From the NCBI RefSeq assembly GCF_949987535.1, contig NC_080081.1, positions 70,019,603 to 70,083,602 of the forward strand: a stretch of 64,000 nucleotides of DNA. Reading direction: 5' to 3'. The position numbers and the translations under genes are program-made. The notes under the pieces are model-generated. The model worked only from the letters and a program-made list of their open reading frames with translations. It made no database searches and had not been told where the DNA came from. Below are positions 1 through 11,961 of the stretch, piece by piece; position 1 is the first letter of the stretch; each line of letters starts with the position of its first letter. Origin of the DNA: Balaenoptera acutorostrata (lineage: Eukaryota; Chordata; Mammalia; Artiodactyla; Balaenopteridae).

Positions 1-690
1 AAACTGTTATAGGCACTTGGGACACATCAGTGAATGAAACAAAGATCTCTGTTTCATGGAGCTTACCTTCTAGCAGGAGAGACAGACAATAAATAAATAA
101 TAAACAAAAAGAATATGCAATTTATGTAAGATGGTAAAGATGAAAATAGAACACAATAAACAGTGTAAAAGGGATAAAAGTATTGGTGTGGGGCAGAATG
201 AATTATGGTTTTAAATAGAACAGTCAGAGCAGGCCTTACTGAGAAGATGCCATTTGAGCAAAGACTTGAAGGTAGTAAGGGAATCAGCCAAGATGTAAGA
301 GCTTTCCAAGAGGAGGGAACAGCCAGTGCAAAAACTGTAACACAGGAAATCATCTAGTATCTTTCAGGTAAGCAAAGGTGCATTGCTTCTGTTTGCAGCA
401 GAGGACTGAGGCAGAGTAATAGGAGAAATAACCCAGTCCAGACCTTGTAAGGCTTTGTAGGCTTTTACTCTGAGTGAAATGGGAAGCCCTTGCAGGAAAA
501 GGAGCAGAGGAGTTACATGATCTGACTTCAAATTTAAAAGGATCATGCTAGCTGCTGTAGGGAGGGTGGGGCTGGAGGCAGTTAAGAGGCTGTCCCTGAA
601 ATCCAGGGGAGACATGATGATGAATGGGACTAGGGTGTTAGCAGTGGGGGCAGTGGGAAGAGACTGTATTTAGAGCATGTTTTGGAGGTA
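1..690 (-). mobile_element. L2 LINE 3'-end fragment
   Basis: The plus strand reads like the reverse complement of the L2 3' region. Landmarks are 'catggagcttaccttctag', 'aggccttactgagaagatg', 'catttgagcaaagacttga', 'aagagctttccaagaggag' and 'gagtgaaatgggaagccct'. The order matches one continuous old L2 copy running off the left edge. The minus-strand open frames here are decayed L2 ORF2 remnants with many stops. Family assignment is from recalled consensus; boundaries are approximate. Confidence 0.72.
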
Positions 691-699
691 GAGAAGGCA

Positions 700-2240
700 A
701 AGAAAAAATCATACCCTTCTTAAGAGGCTACGGTGACCTGATGGAGGAAGTCCAAGGTCAGTAACCAGGTGACATGAGCTAATAGGACAATGACAAAAAC
801 TTTATCAAAAAAATAATGAGAACCCTCACAGAGATGCAATAAGATTATAGGAAGAACATTGCTAGATATTAAAAAATAACCTCTGTAATTTCCAAAATTA
901 AAGACAAACTGAAAAATATACAATCCATCACTGAGAGTTACAGAAGATAATCGAAAGAAATATTTTACTATGTAGAGAAAAAAAACAAAGAAATAGAAAT
1001 TAGGAGGGACTTAGAAGATAGTTTCAAGAAGCCTAACTTATGAATATAAAGGAGTTCAAATGGTGGAAAATATATAGATTGGGAGGGGGAGCAAACAATT
1101 AAATAATTTCTAGAAGAAAATTTCCCTAGGCTTAAAAAAAATGAAAAAAAGACTTGATATCATATATCGAAAGGATTTACAAGGCCCATGCATAGTAAGC
1201 ACACCTAGACATATCCTGATTAAATTTCTGAATTTCAGGAATCATGAAAAAATATTTTAGAATTCTAGATTCTATGAAAGCTACTAACAAAGAAAGGACA
1301 ACCAGCATCAGATTTCCATTTGCTACAATGAGAGCTGAAAGGCAGTCTTCTGGGAGAAACAGACTGAGATCTAAGCTCTAAATACATTGATAAGTTATTG
1401 CTCATCTAACAGAGCAAACAGAGAGTGTACCACTCATAGACACTATCTGAAAAAAATTCTTGGGAAAGAAAATTACTGAAAAAGAAAATAGATTGATTCC
1501 ACTCAATAGATTGTATAATTAAGACTGGAAGATATTAGTCATTATGGTGAAGAATGTAAATATTTCTTCTCTCAACAAGAATAAAATAAGGTCAATTGAC
1601 TACCTATCCATCTAATCTATCTATCTACCTACCTATCTATCTACCTCCTCAAAGGATAATGATCATATTACTGAAAAATAACAATGCAAGTGCTAAGTAA
1701 ACTTTAAAACAGAAGAGACATGTAATGGAAGACTAAATGACAGCCCCCAGCTGAAATTCTGAACTGTCTTCGCAAAATCCAGGAAGAAGTTGAGGGCAGG
1801 ACTAAGGAAAGGGGATTGGAGGTGGGAAGTAAAGGCAATCTTGTTTCATTTCTGGATTTGGGGGGATGTTGGCAAATACAATATCTTGATGGAGGTAATA
1901 TTATTACCTTTGTATGTCATCAGCGAATTTGAAAAGCATAGGAGAATTTCCAAATTAATGTTGGTAAGGAGAGGGGGAGGGATAAAAATAATTGACCCAT
2001 ACAACAAAAGTAACAAAGTGGTTGAAAGGAAACCACAAAAGCAACAAGTAAAAACATAAAGAAGATGGAAAGTAAAATGAACTATATTACTTTTCAAGAG
2101 CATTGTGAGCAAACTAAATTAACCTACCAAAAGATGGATAGCAATAAGTTGGGATAAAACAGTAAATCCAGCTATATGTTGTTTTTAAAGGACCTACCTA
2201 AATAAAAGTGACAAAGAAAGGTCAAATATAAACTCTCATT
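700..2240 (+). mobile_element. Decayed L1 or HAL1-like LINE remnant
   Basis: This stretch is strongly A-rich on the plus strand. It keeps phrases typical of L1/HAL1 internal sequence, such as 'ttctagaagaaaatttccc', 'agaattctaga', 'gagagctgaaaggcagtctt' and 'aatccagctatatgttg'. No reading frame survives. A small TCTA microsatellite lies inside it. It could be more than one old LINE piece; the subfamily cannot be given from reading alone. Confidence 0.4.
1606..1646. repeat. (TCTA/CCTA)n microsatellite
   Basis: Imperfect tetranucleotide tract of TCTA and TACC units, about 40 bp, inside the decayed LINE. It is interrupted, so it is probably not highly mutable. Confidence 0.85.
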
Positions 2241-4075
2241 TTTAAAAAAAGATGCAATATTTCTTGCCCTTTCAGTGCACCAAAGGTTTGTGCTTAACAG
2301 AATTCCCATGAGCAGTTCAAGATACCCCAGCAATAGTTCCATTTGGAGAGGAGTCCTGGGTACTAAATCTTTCTTGGGAATTCTAAACACTTAATCTGAT
2401 CAGAGGGTACAGACCTGAACTGATAATTAGCCAGAGTTCCTACAGGTGAGGGAAGCAGAGTTAAACTATCTCATTTTTGTGGGGACCTTCTCTGTCAGTG
2501 GATTCCACTAATAGAGAACACTCTGCCCTAGGCTACCACCTTCATAGATTTTTCAATATAATCACAATCAGAAGAGGTTTGGGAATTTGTAATTTTCATA
2601 AGCTCCCTGGTGATTCAGAAATGCCGTTGGGTTTAGAAATGATTCCTCTTGGCCCAGATGCAGCCTATGTTAGTGTTGTACAATACAGTGAATATAGAAC
2701 CGAAACACACCAGCCTGAACTATATATGAGTGATCTTGACAACCCCAGAATATACCCTTTGGTTTAGGCATACACAGTAGACATTCATGCATTGGCCTGG
2801 TGAGGGACTCTGGGTGTCTTTGGCCTGATAGTTGACAATTGTACCTTTGCCAACAGGATCAGGCGGCCCTTAAGGTTAGAAAGACTACTTCAGTTTCAGA
2901 TAATCACTGTTAGCAGGTAGAACACCTCTATACCATGTTGATTAAATTAATTTTGCTTGCTCAATGGCAAAAATCTAGAAATAGGAAATGTGTGTTATAA
3001 GTTAATTTTTGCTATCTGTGCTAGCCAAATGACTGCTGGCATCAGTTTCTCTATTTAAGGAACCATTGCTACTTCTCAGTGAGCTCCTTGACATGCTATA
3101 TAAAATGCATTTTAATTATGTTTCTTTCTTTGCCCTTTGCCCTCTCAGGCTTTTTACAAAAAGCAGCAGGAGCCTCTACAAACATTTGATGTTATTTTTA
3201 AGATGCAATCCAAGAACTAGTTGGTTTGCCAGCATGCTGTAGTATTATGAAATTATACTTAGCCTGTCCAGGGATATTTTTTCAGGGAAACATCTATAGT
3301 TCAGCTGTCATTTAGTTTCAGGCTTAGAGTAATGGAAGGGATAAAATAATGCATAACTTCCTCCTATTCTCGACAGTCTTCCCCACACTTAGGTCTTGCG
3401 CTTCTAACAATGACTCTAAAACTCCCTCTGGCTTGTGAGTCCTTCAATGTCAAAAATTCTGTAACCTTCTCAAACAGCAGGTCTCCAACATTTTGTGTTT
3501 GCATCCTACTTTTGATAACTAGACTTTTTTCTTGGACACAGTGAAGAAATTTACATATTCAAAATGGGATATTTGCAAGGTATTACCTTAGTTATTTATT
3601 GTTCTCATGGAGATCAATCTTAGCATCAAAAATAGTGGGACAACCAGAAACTATGTGACGCCTGATGTGATGCAATATGAAATTCACAGCATCACCTACA
3701 AAGTATTCTTGCCAAAAATGCTTAACTGAAACTAATCAAGCTTTTAGCTCTAACTTCCAGCTTACAGAAAATACAAAGGAAAGGAAAACAAGTTAAATGA
3801 TACTGTATCCTCACTTCCCGTAGTCCGTCATATAATAGTGACTTTCCCTGCAGCCTCAAATTCCTTGGCCTTATCTTTCTTCATTGTACTTGCCTGGCAA
3901 AACCCCGCTTTGGTTAAACCCAATATTCCATTCTCTGGACCAACTGCATGCCTCTGGGCAACTGTTTATGGCTGGTAGAAAGCACACAACTTTGCTGACT
4001 GATATCATTTTGAATCTCTGACCACAAACCTCAAGTGAGCCCTTGGGACTCCTTGGCAATTTCACTTTCCTCAAA
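2241..4075. other. No gene recognised
   Basis: A 96-codon open frame at 2477-2767 on the plus strand (begins MWGPSLSVDS) has no recognisable domain, no Kozak support and no splice-like flanks, so it is treated as chance. About 2560-2630 ('gggaatttgtaattttcat', 'agctccctggtgattc') faintly resembles a MER5A hAT relic. The rest shows nothing I can assign. Confidence 0.45.
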
Positions 4076-4079
4076 CCTC

Positions 4080-4485
4080 CAAAACCACTTTCCTCTTCCT
4101 TACTCTCAACTGATCAGCTCGCTTCTCATTTTACTGAGAAAATAAAAGCAGTCATTAGAGAACTTCCTCGTCTTCCCACCACAAAATCTATTATTCTATC
4201 TTCAGCTTTACCATAAATTCAGCCTTCTCTTTTCAAGGGTGGATAAACTTACTATGCTCCTATCTAGGGCTAACTCCTTCCTTTCATCCCCAGTCAGCAC
4301 TCAGTGACTTTGTTCCTGCAACTTTCCCTCTTCTTTATCTGTCAAATTTCCCTGTAAATTGGATCAGCTGAAGAAGGCTGTAATATTTTTATCCCTTAAT
4401 CCTGTTGCTGTACTTCATATCATAGCAAATTTTCAGGGAAGCTACATTCAGTGTATCAGCTTCTTAACGTCCCATTTTTCCTGCC
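4080..4485 (+). mobile_element. L2 LINE fragment, left part of an interrupted copy
   Basis: Contains L2-like ORF2 sequence, for example 'ctcattttactgagaaaata', 'gaacttcctcgtcttccca', 'atgctcctatctagggcta' and 'aggctgtaatattttt'. It stops near 4485, where an L1 3' end begins in the opposite orientation. L2-like sequence resumes at about 6785. This suggests one L2 split by a later L1 insertion. Confidence 0.58.
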
Positions 4486-4635
4486 TCACCGCACCCCCCC
4501 CCAAATTAAAGAGAATAGTATAGTGAACATCTATGTCCTCACCACCCAGCTTCAGAAGTAAAATATTACAAACACACTTAAAGCTTATTTCTGTCTCTCC
4601 TGGATCACAATCCCCTCCCTTATGCCCTACCCCAG

Positions 4636-5085
4636 AGGTAGCTCATGCGGCACCGGGAAAACTGGGATACTCAGTTCTCCTACTGCGGGAAACATAGTTG
4701 ATAATGGTCCCAAATGATTCTCTTCTGAATTTACCACCGTATAAGTTCCCCCAGGTTTCTCCCAGTAATGACTGTACATGGGGGGGATACAGGTTCAGGC
4801 CCACTTCTCTTTGATGCAAAGACTTGCATAAAAGATGGACTGGCTTAAGGATTCCTCAATGGCCTCGCCTTGACATTCTTACATCCCTGCTGCAATGTGA
4901 ATCTCTCTCACCCGATCCTTCTTCTTTCCCCCTCTCCTTTCACAGGTGCCAATCCTGCCGTGGGGTGTGAAGGGTTTTCCTGATAACTTCTGCTTCTTCC
5001 CCTTTATCCTTCACAGCCATTTTCCCTAAAAGTTTCTTGCCATCTAATCCTCTCATGGAGTACCAAAGTAACACAGACACTAGCC
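4636..5085. mobile_element. Unclassified insert within the L1M, possibly an LTR
   Basis: This block separates the L1M 3'UTR (to about 4635) from the L1 ORF2 end (from about 5090), so it probably inserted later. It has mixed GC content, a run 'tacatggggggg', a CT-rich tract at 4917-4942 and no reading frame. It has the size and feel of an old solo LTR, but I could not find clear TG...CA ends, a target duplication or a family match. Confidence 0.3.
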
Positions 5086-5931
5086 TGATTTTGGTGTTTA
5101 TCATTTTCATGTCTGTCTGTCTTTCTGTCTTTTATATACTCATCTATTATTGTTTTAGGTTATTAAGCTTTGTACATAGCCTTTTGTAACTTTTTTTTTT
5201 CACAATGATATTTGTTTAATATTTATCTATGTTGAATTATGTAACTGATAATTCATTTTTACTGCTGTATTAATACATTATCTAAATATACTATAATTTA
5301 TGCATTCATTCTCCTATTAATGCACATCTATGTTGTTCCAAATTTTTGCCCTTGTAATGTTGCAATGAACACTCTTTTATCTGTCTCCATTGTATACTCC
5401 TGTATTTTCTTTGTGATATACAGGAGTTAAATGCTGAGTCATAGTGTTTGTGCATCTTTGACTTGACAAGATATTGTCAAATTGATCTCAAAGTGGTTGT
5501 TTCAATTTTCACTCCTACTAGCAGCAAATGAGATGTTCTTGCTTCTCTACGTTCTTGTCATCTCTTGATATGTCAGATTTTTTGGTTTTGGCTAATATGA
5601 TAGATGAAAAGTATCTTAGTATGATTTTAATGTACATTTCCCTGATTACTAGTGAGATAGAACATCTTATTACATATTTACTGGCACTATGGATGTCCTT
5701 TTCTTTGAATATCTATTTAACACTTTCGCCCATTTTTCTACTAGGTTGTTTTTCTTATCGACATTGGAATTCTTTATATATTCTGGATATCAATATTTTC
5801 TCAGTTATATTCCTTGCAAATATATTATTTCAGGCTGTGACATGTCTTTTCACTTTGTTTATGGCAACTCTTGAATCACAGAAATATAAAATTTTAATGT
5901 AGTCAAATATTTCAGTCTTTTCCTTTATGGT

Positions 5932-5953
5932 TCTCTCTCTCTCTCTCTCTCTC
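5932..5953. repeat. (CT)n microsatellite
   Basis: Eleven uninterrupted CT units, followed by a C-rich and then T-rich tract, inside the old L1. Confidence 0.9.
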
Positions 5954-6784
5954 CCCCTCCTTTTTTTTGATGGGTCTAGTTTCAGAAATTCTGGTCTATC
6001 TTGAGATTATAAATATATTCTCACAATTTATTCCAGAGGATTTAAAATCTGCCTTTCACATTTAGGATTTCAGTGTATCTGGAATTGATTTTTGTATATA
6101 GTTAGGTAACAATCCAATTCATTTTTTTCTAATTTGAATAACAATTAACCCAGCATTGTACGTTGAGTAGTCTATTCTTTCCTTGCTGATCAGTGATGCC
6201 ATATTATCAAGTATCCATATATTTGGATCTGTTTATGAGCTCTTTATTCTGTTTTATTGGTCTGTTTGTCCATTCTAGCACCATTATCACACCTTTTAAA
6301 TATTATTACAGTTTTTTGAGTCTTGCCGTCTGTTTTTCTTCTTCAAAACTCCCTTGGCTTTTCTTAATTTTTGCATATCCGTATAAGTTTAAAATCAGCT
6401 TGTGATGTTCCATGAGAAACCCTGTTGAGAATTTGGAATAGCATTGAAGTATCCAATTAATATGGAAAAAATGGACATCTTGACAAAACTGACTCTTTCT
6501 ACACATGAACATGGTTTATCTCTTGATTTATTCAGGTCTTTAATTTCTTTCAATAAAGTTTTACAATTTTACTCCTAAATCCCTTATATTTTTGTTGCTA
6601 TTGTAAACGGCCTTAATATTTTTTCACTTTATATTTGTTTTTCTGTATAGTAACCCTACTGATTCTTGCACATTGATCCTATATCTAGCAGTATTGATCT
6701 CTCTTATTGATTATAATACTTTGACTATATATTCTTTCGGTTTTCTAGGTGGACAATTATATCATCTGTGAGTAAAGACTGTTT

Positions 6785-8265
6785 TATTTCTCTCTTTCTA
6801 ATCCTTACACTCAAGTTAACACCTCTAGTATCAATCTCAGTTTAATCAGGCTTTTATTCTCCTCAATCCACTGAAACTTTTTTATCTGAGTGATGAATAG
6901 CCTTCATGTTACCAAATCCAATGGTTGAATCTCAGTCCCTGGCTTACTCAAACTCTCAGTGTCAGTAACTAGGACTATGCCCCCTTTTCTGAAATACTTT
7001 CTTCACTTATCTTCGGGGACAACATCCCCTGGTTTCCTCCTACAGCCCTCGCTGCGTATTCTCGGTCTTATTTGCTGGTTCTTTCTCATGTCCTAATCTG
7101 TCAATTTGGAACGATCCAGTATTGGATCCTTCAACCTCTTTCCATTTTTCTTTACACTTGCTGGTCAGGCGATCTCATTCAGCCCACATGCTAATAACTC
7201 AAACTTCTATCTTCAGCACCAGTCTCTCTTGAATGCTACACGTTTTTATCCAGTAGTCAACCCAACATTTGTACTTGGAAGTCTAATAGATATCTCTAAC
7301 TCAACAAATTCAAAACATACACTTTTCCCTCTATCCCCACACTAAGACCCTTCCTAAGGATTCTTCATTTTGGTAAATATCAGCACCATTTATCTGTTGC
7401 TGGGGCCAAAACCTAAAAGTCAACTTGGATTTCTTTTTCTCTCACATCCAACATTGATTTATTTGCAAGTCCTGTGGGCTCAGTCTTAAAAATATATCAT
7501 AAGTCTGACCACTTCTCATCACTTCCTTTGCCCCTACCTTGGTCTGAGCGACTATCTTTTTTTTCTGAACTAATGCAATAACCACCTAGCTGATCTCCTT
7601 GTTTCCACTTTGTCCCACTTAGTCTATTTTCCATACAGCAGATGAAGTGATTTTTTTTTAAACAGGGATACAATCTGGTATCAAACAGGGATACTTCCTT
7701 GCTCAAAACTTTCTGATGACTCCCTATCACACTTAGAATATAATCCAATGTCTTACTTTGGCATAAAAGGTCTCACATGAACTGACCCTTGGTGACTTTC
7801 TGACCTCATTTTCTATCATCCCTGCATTTATTCCATTCAAGCCATACTGTCCTATTAGCTGTTCTTCAAACATAACAAAGTCATGCCTACCTCAGAGCCT
7901 TTGTACTTACTATTTCCTGTGTATGGATGCTCTTTTTCTTCCAGATCTTTGCGTGAATCTCTTCCCCACTTAATTTAGACCTCTACTCAAAAATTAACTT
8001 ATGAGGAGCACTTCCCCAACCACTCTCTATAAAATTCCTGCTCCCTCCCTATTTCCTCTTAACTTGCTTTATTTTGATTTTTTTCATAGTACTTACCACT
8101 CTTTGACTTTTTTTTTTTGTAGTTATGTATTGCCTGTTTCCTCAACCAGAATATAAATTCCTTGAAGGAAGATGCTTTCTATATCTATACTGCGGCATTG
8201 TTAGTGCCTAGGGAATTACCTGGAACCTAGTAGGGGTTCAATAAATGTTTATTGAATCAAAGGAT
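6785..8265 (+). mobile_element. L2 LINE 3' part, right part of an interrupted copy
   Basis: The order of L2 landmarks is intact: 'gtttcctcctacagccctc', 'gatctcattcagcccacat', 'caacttggatttctttttct', 'gcaagtcctgtgggctcag', 'cctcagagcctttgtactta'. It ends with 'ctagtaggggttcaataaat', the typical L2 terminus. It continues the L2 fragment at 4080-4485. All frames are broken. Confidence 0.75.
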
Positions 8266-9074
8266 AAGTGATGTCCCTTAGGACTTATAAAAATATCTAC
8301 AGTTTTCTTTCTTTGTACTGGTTTGCCTTTCAGCTCTATGTCACAATTTGAATAGAACAATTTCCTGTCCCAAATATATTCATAACAAAATTCTCACCTA
8401 TTTTAGTAAACACACAATCTTCCTCTAGTCGTGATTAGATGATAACTATTATCTCTTTATTCACAGCAAGTTTCACCCTTGAAGTCCAGTCTGTTGCATC
8501 ATAATCCCTTTAACTCAACATTTTATTTTATATAAAGCACTTTGACTAGAAAGAAAAATAAAGTTTACATAATGGTCAAATTTGGTGGCACACAAGTGAA
8601 GGGTTGGCTGTCTAGAATGTGATCTTGGAGAAAATATTCTCTATGGTAAAGTCTAATTTCTAAGAGTGTTAAGACCACAGAACTGAGAATGAATTTTTAT
8701 AACTTAAAACCACACTGTAGGAAAATAGTGAGGATGTATTTATTTTGTGGCTTTGACTTAGTTGTCTGAAGCCAGTGATCTTGGCTGATGGAAGGAAAAT
8801 CTCCAGGGGGTCTCTTTGTTTTATCGATAGTCACACCCTCAGCATTGTGTCTTTGTAATCATATTGTAGTTGGCCTGTATATTTACTCACACAATGACTG
8901 AACTGTGCAAAGAAAATGTAATTTGATTCCTCAACACTTTACTCCCTGAAACAGATCTAATCACTGCCATGAGTCCTTCTGTGCTGCAGGGAAAGTCTTA
9001 AACTGCCAGGAGTGATTTCTCTATGTCTTTTGGTTTAACACAATATTGTGTTTAGTGTGTGGAGCTCTGTGTGT
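8266..9074. other. No gene or clear repeat
   Basis: AT-rich sequence with no long frame and no repeat family I recognise. Confidence 0.5.
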
Positions 9075-9155
9075 GGAGCATGAGTTATTTTAATTTTGGG
9101 TTTTAAAAAAATATTTGTTATTAATTCCTTTCTATAAGTGATTGAAAAGGCTGTA
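9075..9155 (+). repeat. Diverged duplicate, copy A1
   Basis: Shares an ordered match of about 78 bp with 10463-10543, including 'ttgttattaat', 'ccctttctataa/tcctttctataag' and a terminal 'aaaaggctg'. The two copies differ at several bases and by small indels. Neither is a repeat I can name. Confidence 0.6.
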
Positions 9156-9980
9156 GCTTGTAGATAAATGTTCAGACTTCTTCCCCCTGTGTGACCATCT
9201 TCATGGTGGCTCTGTGCATGTCTTCTTGTTACCCTCTGGATCCCTGCTCACCTGTGCCGTGATGCTGTCCCTTGTTTCATCAGCTGCCACTTCCACTAGT
9301 GGCATCTGCTGTTGACCTTTTCCCTGGGCTCAGTGGTCCCTCTCTGCTGAAGGGCCCCAGCTGAGTTTCACGGCCTCCTTGGCCTTTCTGGTGATGATAT
9401 CACTTTGTTCTTGGTGTAGCAACTCCCTTTAGGAAGTTTCCTGGTCTGATTCCCACCGCTTTGCGGGGACTTAGTCTTTCCCATGCTATGTGGAAGCCAA
9501 ACACAGCCCAGGGGCATTAACTCAGATTTGCAGCTTAACTCTGCTTCACGACCACTGCCAGCTCCTGGGGCAGCCTCCAGGAGGTGGGTGCTGAGGGCAC
9601 TAGAGAAGCAGTCCCTTTTCTAAGGCTACAAACGTAGTATGGGGAAAATAATCCCTGTGCTTTTGGCTTTCCCGTGGGTATCTCACTGGCTTGTTGACTC
9701 AGGCTGGGGTGTGGGGAGACAGGTGCGGAAAGTTGAGGGGGAACTCCTGACAATCATGTGACTGCTTTCCTTCCTCTCCATCTCTTTCTTCCCCTTTCCA
9801 CACACCCCTTGGGTTCCTCTCCTTTTTCTTTCTGACAGTGGCTTTCTCTATATCATAACTTCTTCTTTCTTGTGGTGAACTTACCCTGCTATCTGCCTTT
9901 GGGCCACAGTAGTAGGTAGAATTCATGAAGAGATTTCTGATTATAGGAGATCCAAAAATCTTACCTATGTTACATATGAA
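9156..9980. other. Unclassified moderately GC-rich block, no gene
   Basis: Richer in GC than its surroundings, with two overlapping minus-strand open frames of 72 and 75 codons that are rich in Pro, Ser and Lys and lack recognisable domains. It lies between two diverged duplicate copies and may itself be an old insertion such as LTR or ERV internal sequence, but nothing diagnostic is visible. Confidence 0.35.
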
Positions 9981-9982
9981 AA

Positions 9983-10016
9983 CAATATAGGTTTAAATTT
10001 TTAATTAAACCTATTG
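9983..10016. repeat. Short imperfect inverted repeat
   Basis: 'caatataggtttaa' is followed after a short AT spacer by 'ttaaacctattg', giving a 12-14 bp stem. It may be chance in AT-rich DNA. Confidence 0.6.
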
Positions 10017-10111
10017 TTTTTATTAAAATAGCATGCCAGGTGTATTGAAGATTTAGCCTCTACCCTATATAAGCTGAGGCTACTAACATTGCATTAAAAG
10101 GCTGTTGTGAG

Positions 10112-10330
10112 CGCGTCTGGAGCCTGTGCCCCGCGACGGGAGGGGCCGCGGTAGAGAAAGGCCCGCGCACCGCGATGAAGAGCGGTCCCCGCACCGCGAT
10201 GAAGAGTGGCCCCCGCTTGCCGCAACTGGAGAAAGCCCTCGCACGAACCGAAGATCCAACACAGCCAAAAATAAATAAATAAATAAATAAATAAATAAGA
10301 AAAATCCTTAAAAAAAAAAAAAAAAAAAAA
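10112..10330 (+). mobile_element. CHR SINE, 5'-truncated
   Basis: Starts inside the SINE body at 'cgcgtctggagcctgtgcc'. It carries two copies of a 24-bp module ending in gaagagYggYccc, then 'cacagccaaaaataaataaa' and a long A tail. Both tRNA-derived promoter boxes are missing. A 16-bp target duplication, aaaaggctgttgtgag, flanks it at 10096-10111 and 10328-10343, so this is a genuine insertion of a truncated copy and not a later deletion. Confidence 0.93.
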
Positions 10331-10462
10331 AGGCTGTTGTGAGATTTTGAATGAAAAAAGCAGTGGACAGAGCCTAGGAGAAGGCTTGCTTCATAGAAAT
10401 TGGCTCAGAACTGCCTCTCTCTCTCTCCCTAGGAGAGTAATAGAGTGTTATTATTTTTTCCT

Positions 10463-10543
10463 AGAGCATGAATTGTTTTAATTATGGATGTTTTAAAAAT
10501 GTTTGTTATTAATCCCTTTCTATAAATGATTTAAAAGGCTGCC
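10463..10543 (+). repeat. Diverged duplicate, copy A2
   Basis: Partner of 9075-9155. The shared order is gagcatgaRttRttttaatt, then a T/A run, then ttgttattaat, then ctttctata, then aaaaggctg. Confidence 0.6.
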
Positions 10544-10555
10544 TCTCTTCTCTGT

Positions 10556-10650
10556 GCACTTAGTTAAAAGCTTTTCATCCTTAATGTAGTCTCTCCAGAA
10601 GGAAATGTTTGAAAGGAGAACCACGTGCGAGAGATGCCAAGAAGCTATTA
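10556..10650 (+). repeat. Diverged duplicate, copy B1
   Basis: Begins 'cacttagttaaaagctttt' and matches 11052-11157 in order over about 100 bp: ttagttaaaagc, then gaaggaaatgYt, then ggaag/agaa, then gagatgcca, then attactggttaag. It is diverged, with small indels. Confidence 0.55.
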
Positions 10651-11051
10651 CTGGTTAAGTAAAGTGATACTCAGTGTGACTAAGACCCACCATCTCACCA
10701 ATCGCCACAATTCTTTATCAGTTAGGAAGAAAATGTCTTATTTTTCAATATGGAAAAAGATGAGAGAGAAGTTATTTACTTTTCTTAAAATCAAAGCAAA
10801 TTGAATATTAGAACAGAGCCAGTCTTCGCTGACTTGTAATCTGGTCCTCTGGGACTTTACTTCTACAGGAAAAGTCTTGAATTTGGCCCATGTTTGAACT
10901 AAATAGCAAAGAAGATAATTTTAATTATTTTATAATTTAGGGCTGGGTAATGCTTATTTTGATTTTGACTCAACAAAAGTGAAGAATATCTGAAACTATT
11001 ACGAAGAAGTAGTGCTAGACACAATTTCCCAGGCTTGTACTTACCCACATC

Positions 11052-11157
11052 CCCAGGCGTTTAGTTAAAAGCATTTCAGACTTAAGGTAAGCTATAGAAG
11101 AAAATGCTGGAAGGAAGAATTGTGTACAGGAGGTGCCATAAAGTTATTGGTAAGGAA
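11052..11157 (+). repeat. Diverged duplicate, copy B2
   Basis: Partner of 10556-10650, beginning 'cgtttagttaaaagcattt' and ending 'aagttattggtaaggaac'. The spacing between copies is about 500 bp. Confidence 0.55.
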
Positions 11158-11479
11158 CAGCTCCAGGAAAATTGAAAGTAGGCTTTCAGAGGGTGTAGAG
11201 TTTGGGAGAAGCAGTGAATGTATTTGCTCTCTCTTAGTTGAAAACAGTCAGTGCTAAACTCTGAGAGTCCCTAAGTGATTTGATTTTTCTGCTTAGTGGG
11301 AATAAATAGGGTTAGGAGGACAATTGCTGTGCCTCTCTAATTCTTTAGGGAAAGAATGCTTAACTCTATATTTTGAAGGTAGGGCAGATATTGAGATAAA
11401 GATTGTGTTGGTGCCTCTCGTGCAGCATGGAGCAGAGAGTGAATTCCAATGACGAGGGTGGGTTACTCAGTTAGAATAA

Positions 11480-11575
11480 TTCAGTATTTATTCATTAGTC
11501 AATCATGTGTTCATTCCTTCAACAGACACCATGCTAAGTGCTGAGGATATCAAATAAGACACAAGCTCTTCCTCT
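11480..11575 (-). mobile_element. L2 3'-terminal relic
   Basis: 'gtatttattcattagtcaat' followed by 'caccatgctaagtgctgagg' resembles the reverse complement of the L2 3' end (ATTTATTGAGCACC, then TGCTAGGCACTG). Short and diverged. Confidence 0.42.
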
Positions 11576-11961
11576 GAGGATGAGTTTCTGTGTGTGCAAA
11601 GATTATCTGGAAAGGGGGAAGTTAGTGCATTAAAAGAGGACATCACTGGTTTGAAATCTTATAGCAACACCTGTGGCCTCTGTTTCTATAGATAGGATTT
11701 TTGGTAAATTAGGAGGGAAATCTAGACCCTTTTGACCAATCCAAGGGGTATGGTAGGTACCCTCATGGTCCAAAAGAGAACACCTCCAAGCTGAAGATGA
11801 ATCAGGTAAACAGAGAACAACATGAGTAGTCATGTGACCTGAATTCACACTTCAACTGGAGTAACTTCTTGGAGAAAAGAGAGCAGAACATACCCTGGAG
11901 TGACAATTCCAGCAGACTTCTGGCTCATGGGAGAACTTAGTTTTAAAATATTTCTCGTACT

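Larger units (their letters stand above)
4490..6780 (-). mobile_element. Old L1M-type LINE inserted in L2
   Basis: The left edge is the reverse complement of an L1M 3'UTR ('gagaatagtatagtgaacat', 'caccacccagcttc'). From about 5090 rightwards it follows L1 ORF2 3' sequence on the minus strand: 'aatatttatctatgttg', 'cattttactgctgtatt', 'caatgaacactcttttat', 'ttactagtgagatagaac'. The frame is destroyed. An unrelated block at about 4636-5085 interrupts the 3'UTR. The subfamily could be L1MC, L1MB or L1ME. Confidence 0.72.
10344..11478. other. Unclassified DNA with diverged internal duplicates
   Basis: Holds copy A2 (10463-10543) and a second duplicated pair at 10556-10650 and 11052-11157. No gene or named repeat is recognised. 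Confidence 0.45.

Noticed and set aside
1606..1646. Possible CRISPR-like or other regular array among the tandem repeats
   Set aside because: Short-unit microsatellites only. No spaced direct repeats of the right size exist, and the DNA is mammalian.
2477..2767. 96-codon frame MWGPSLSVDS...
   Set aside because: No domain, no supporting start context and no splice-like flanks. One frame of this length is expected by chance in 64 kb.
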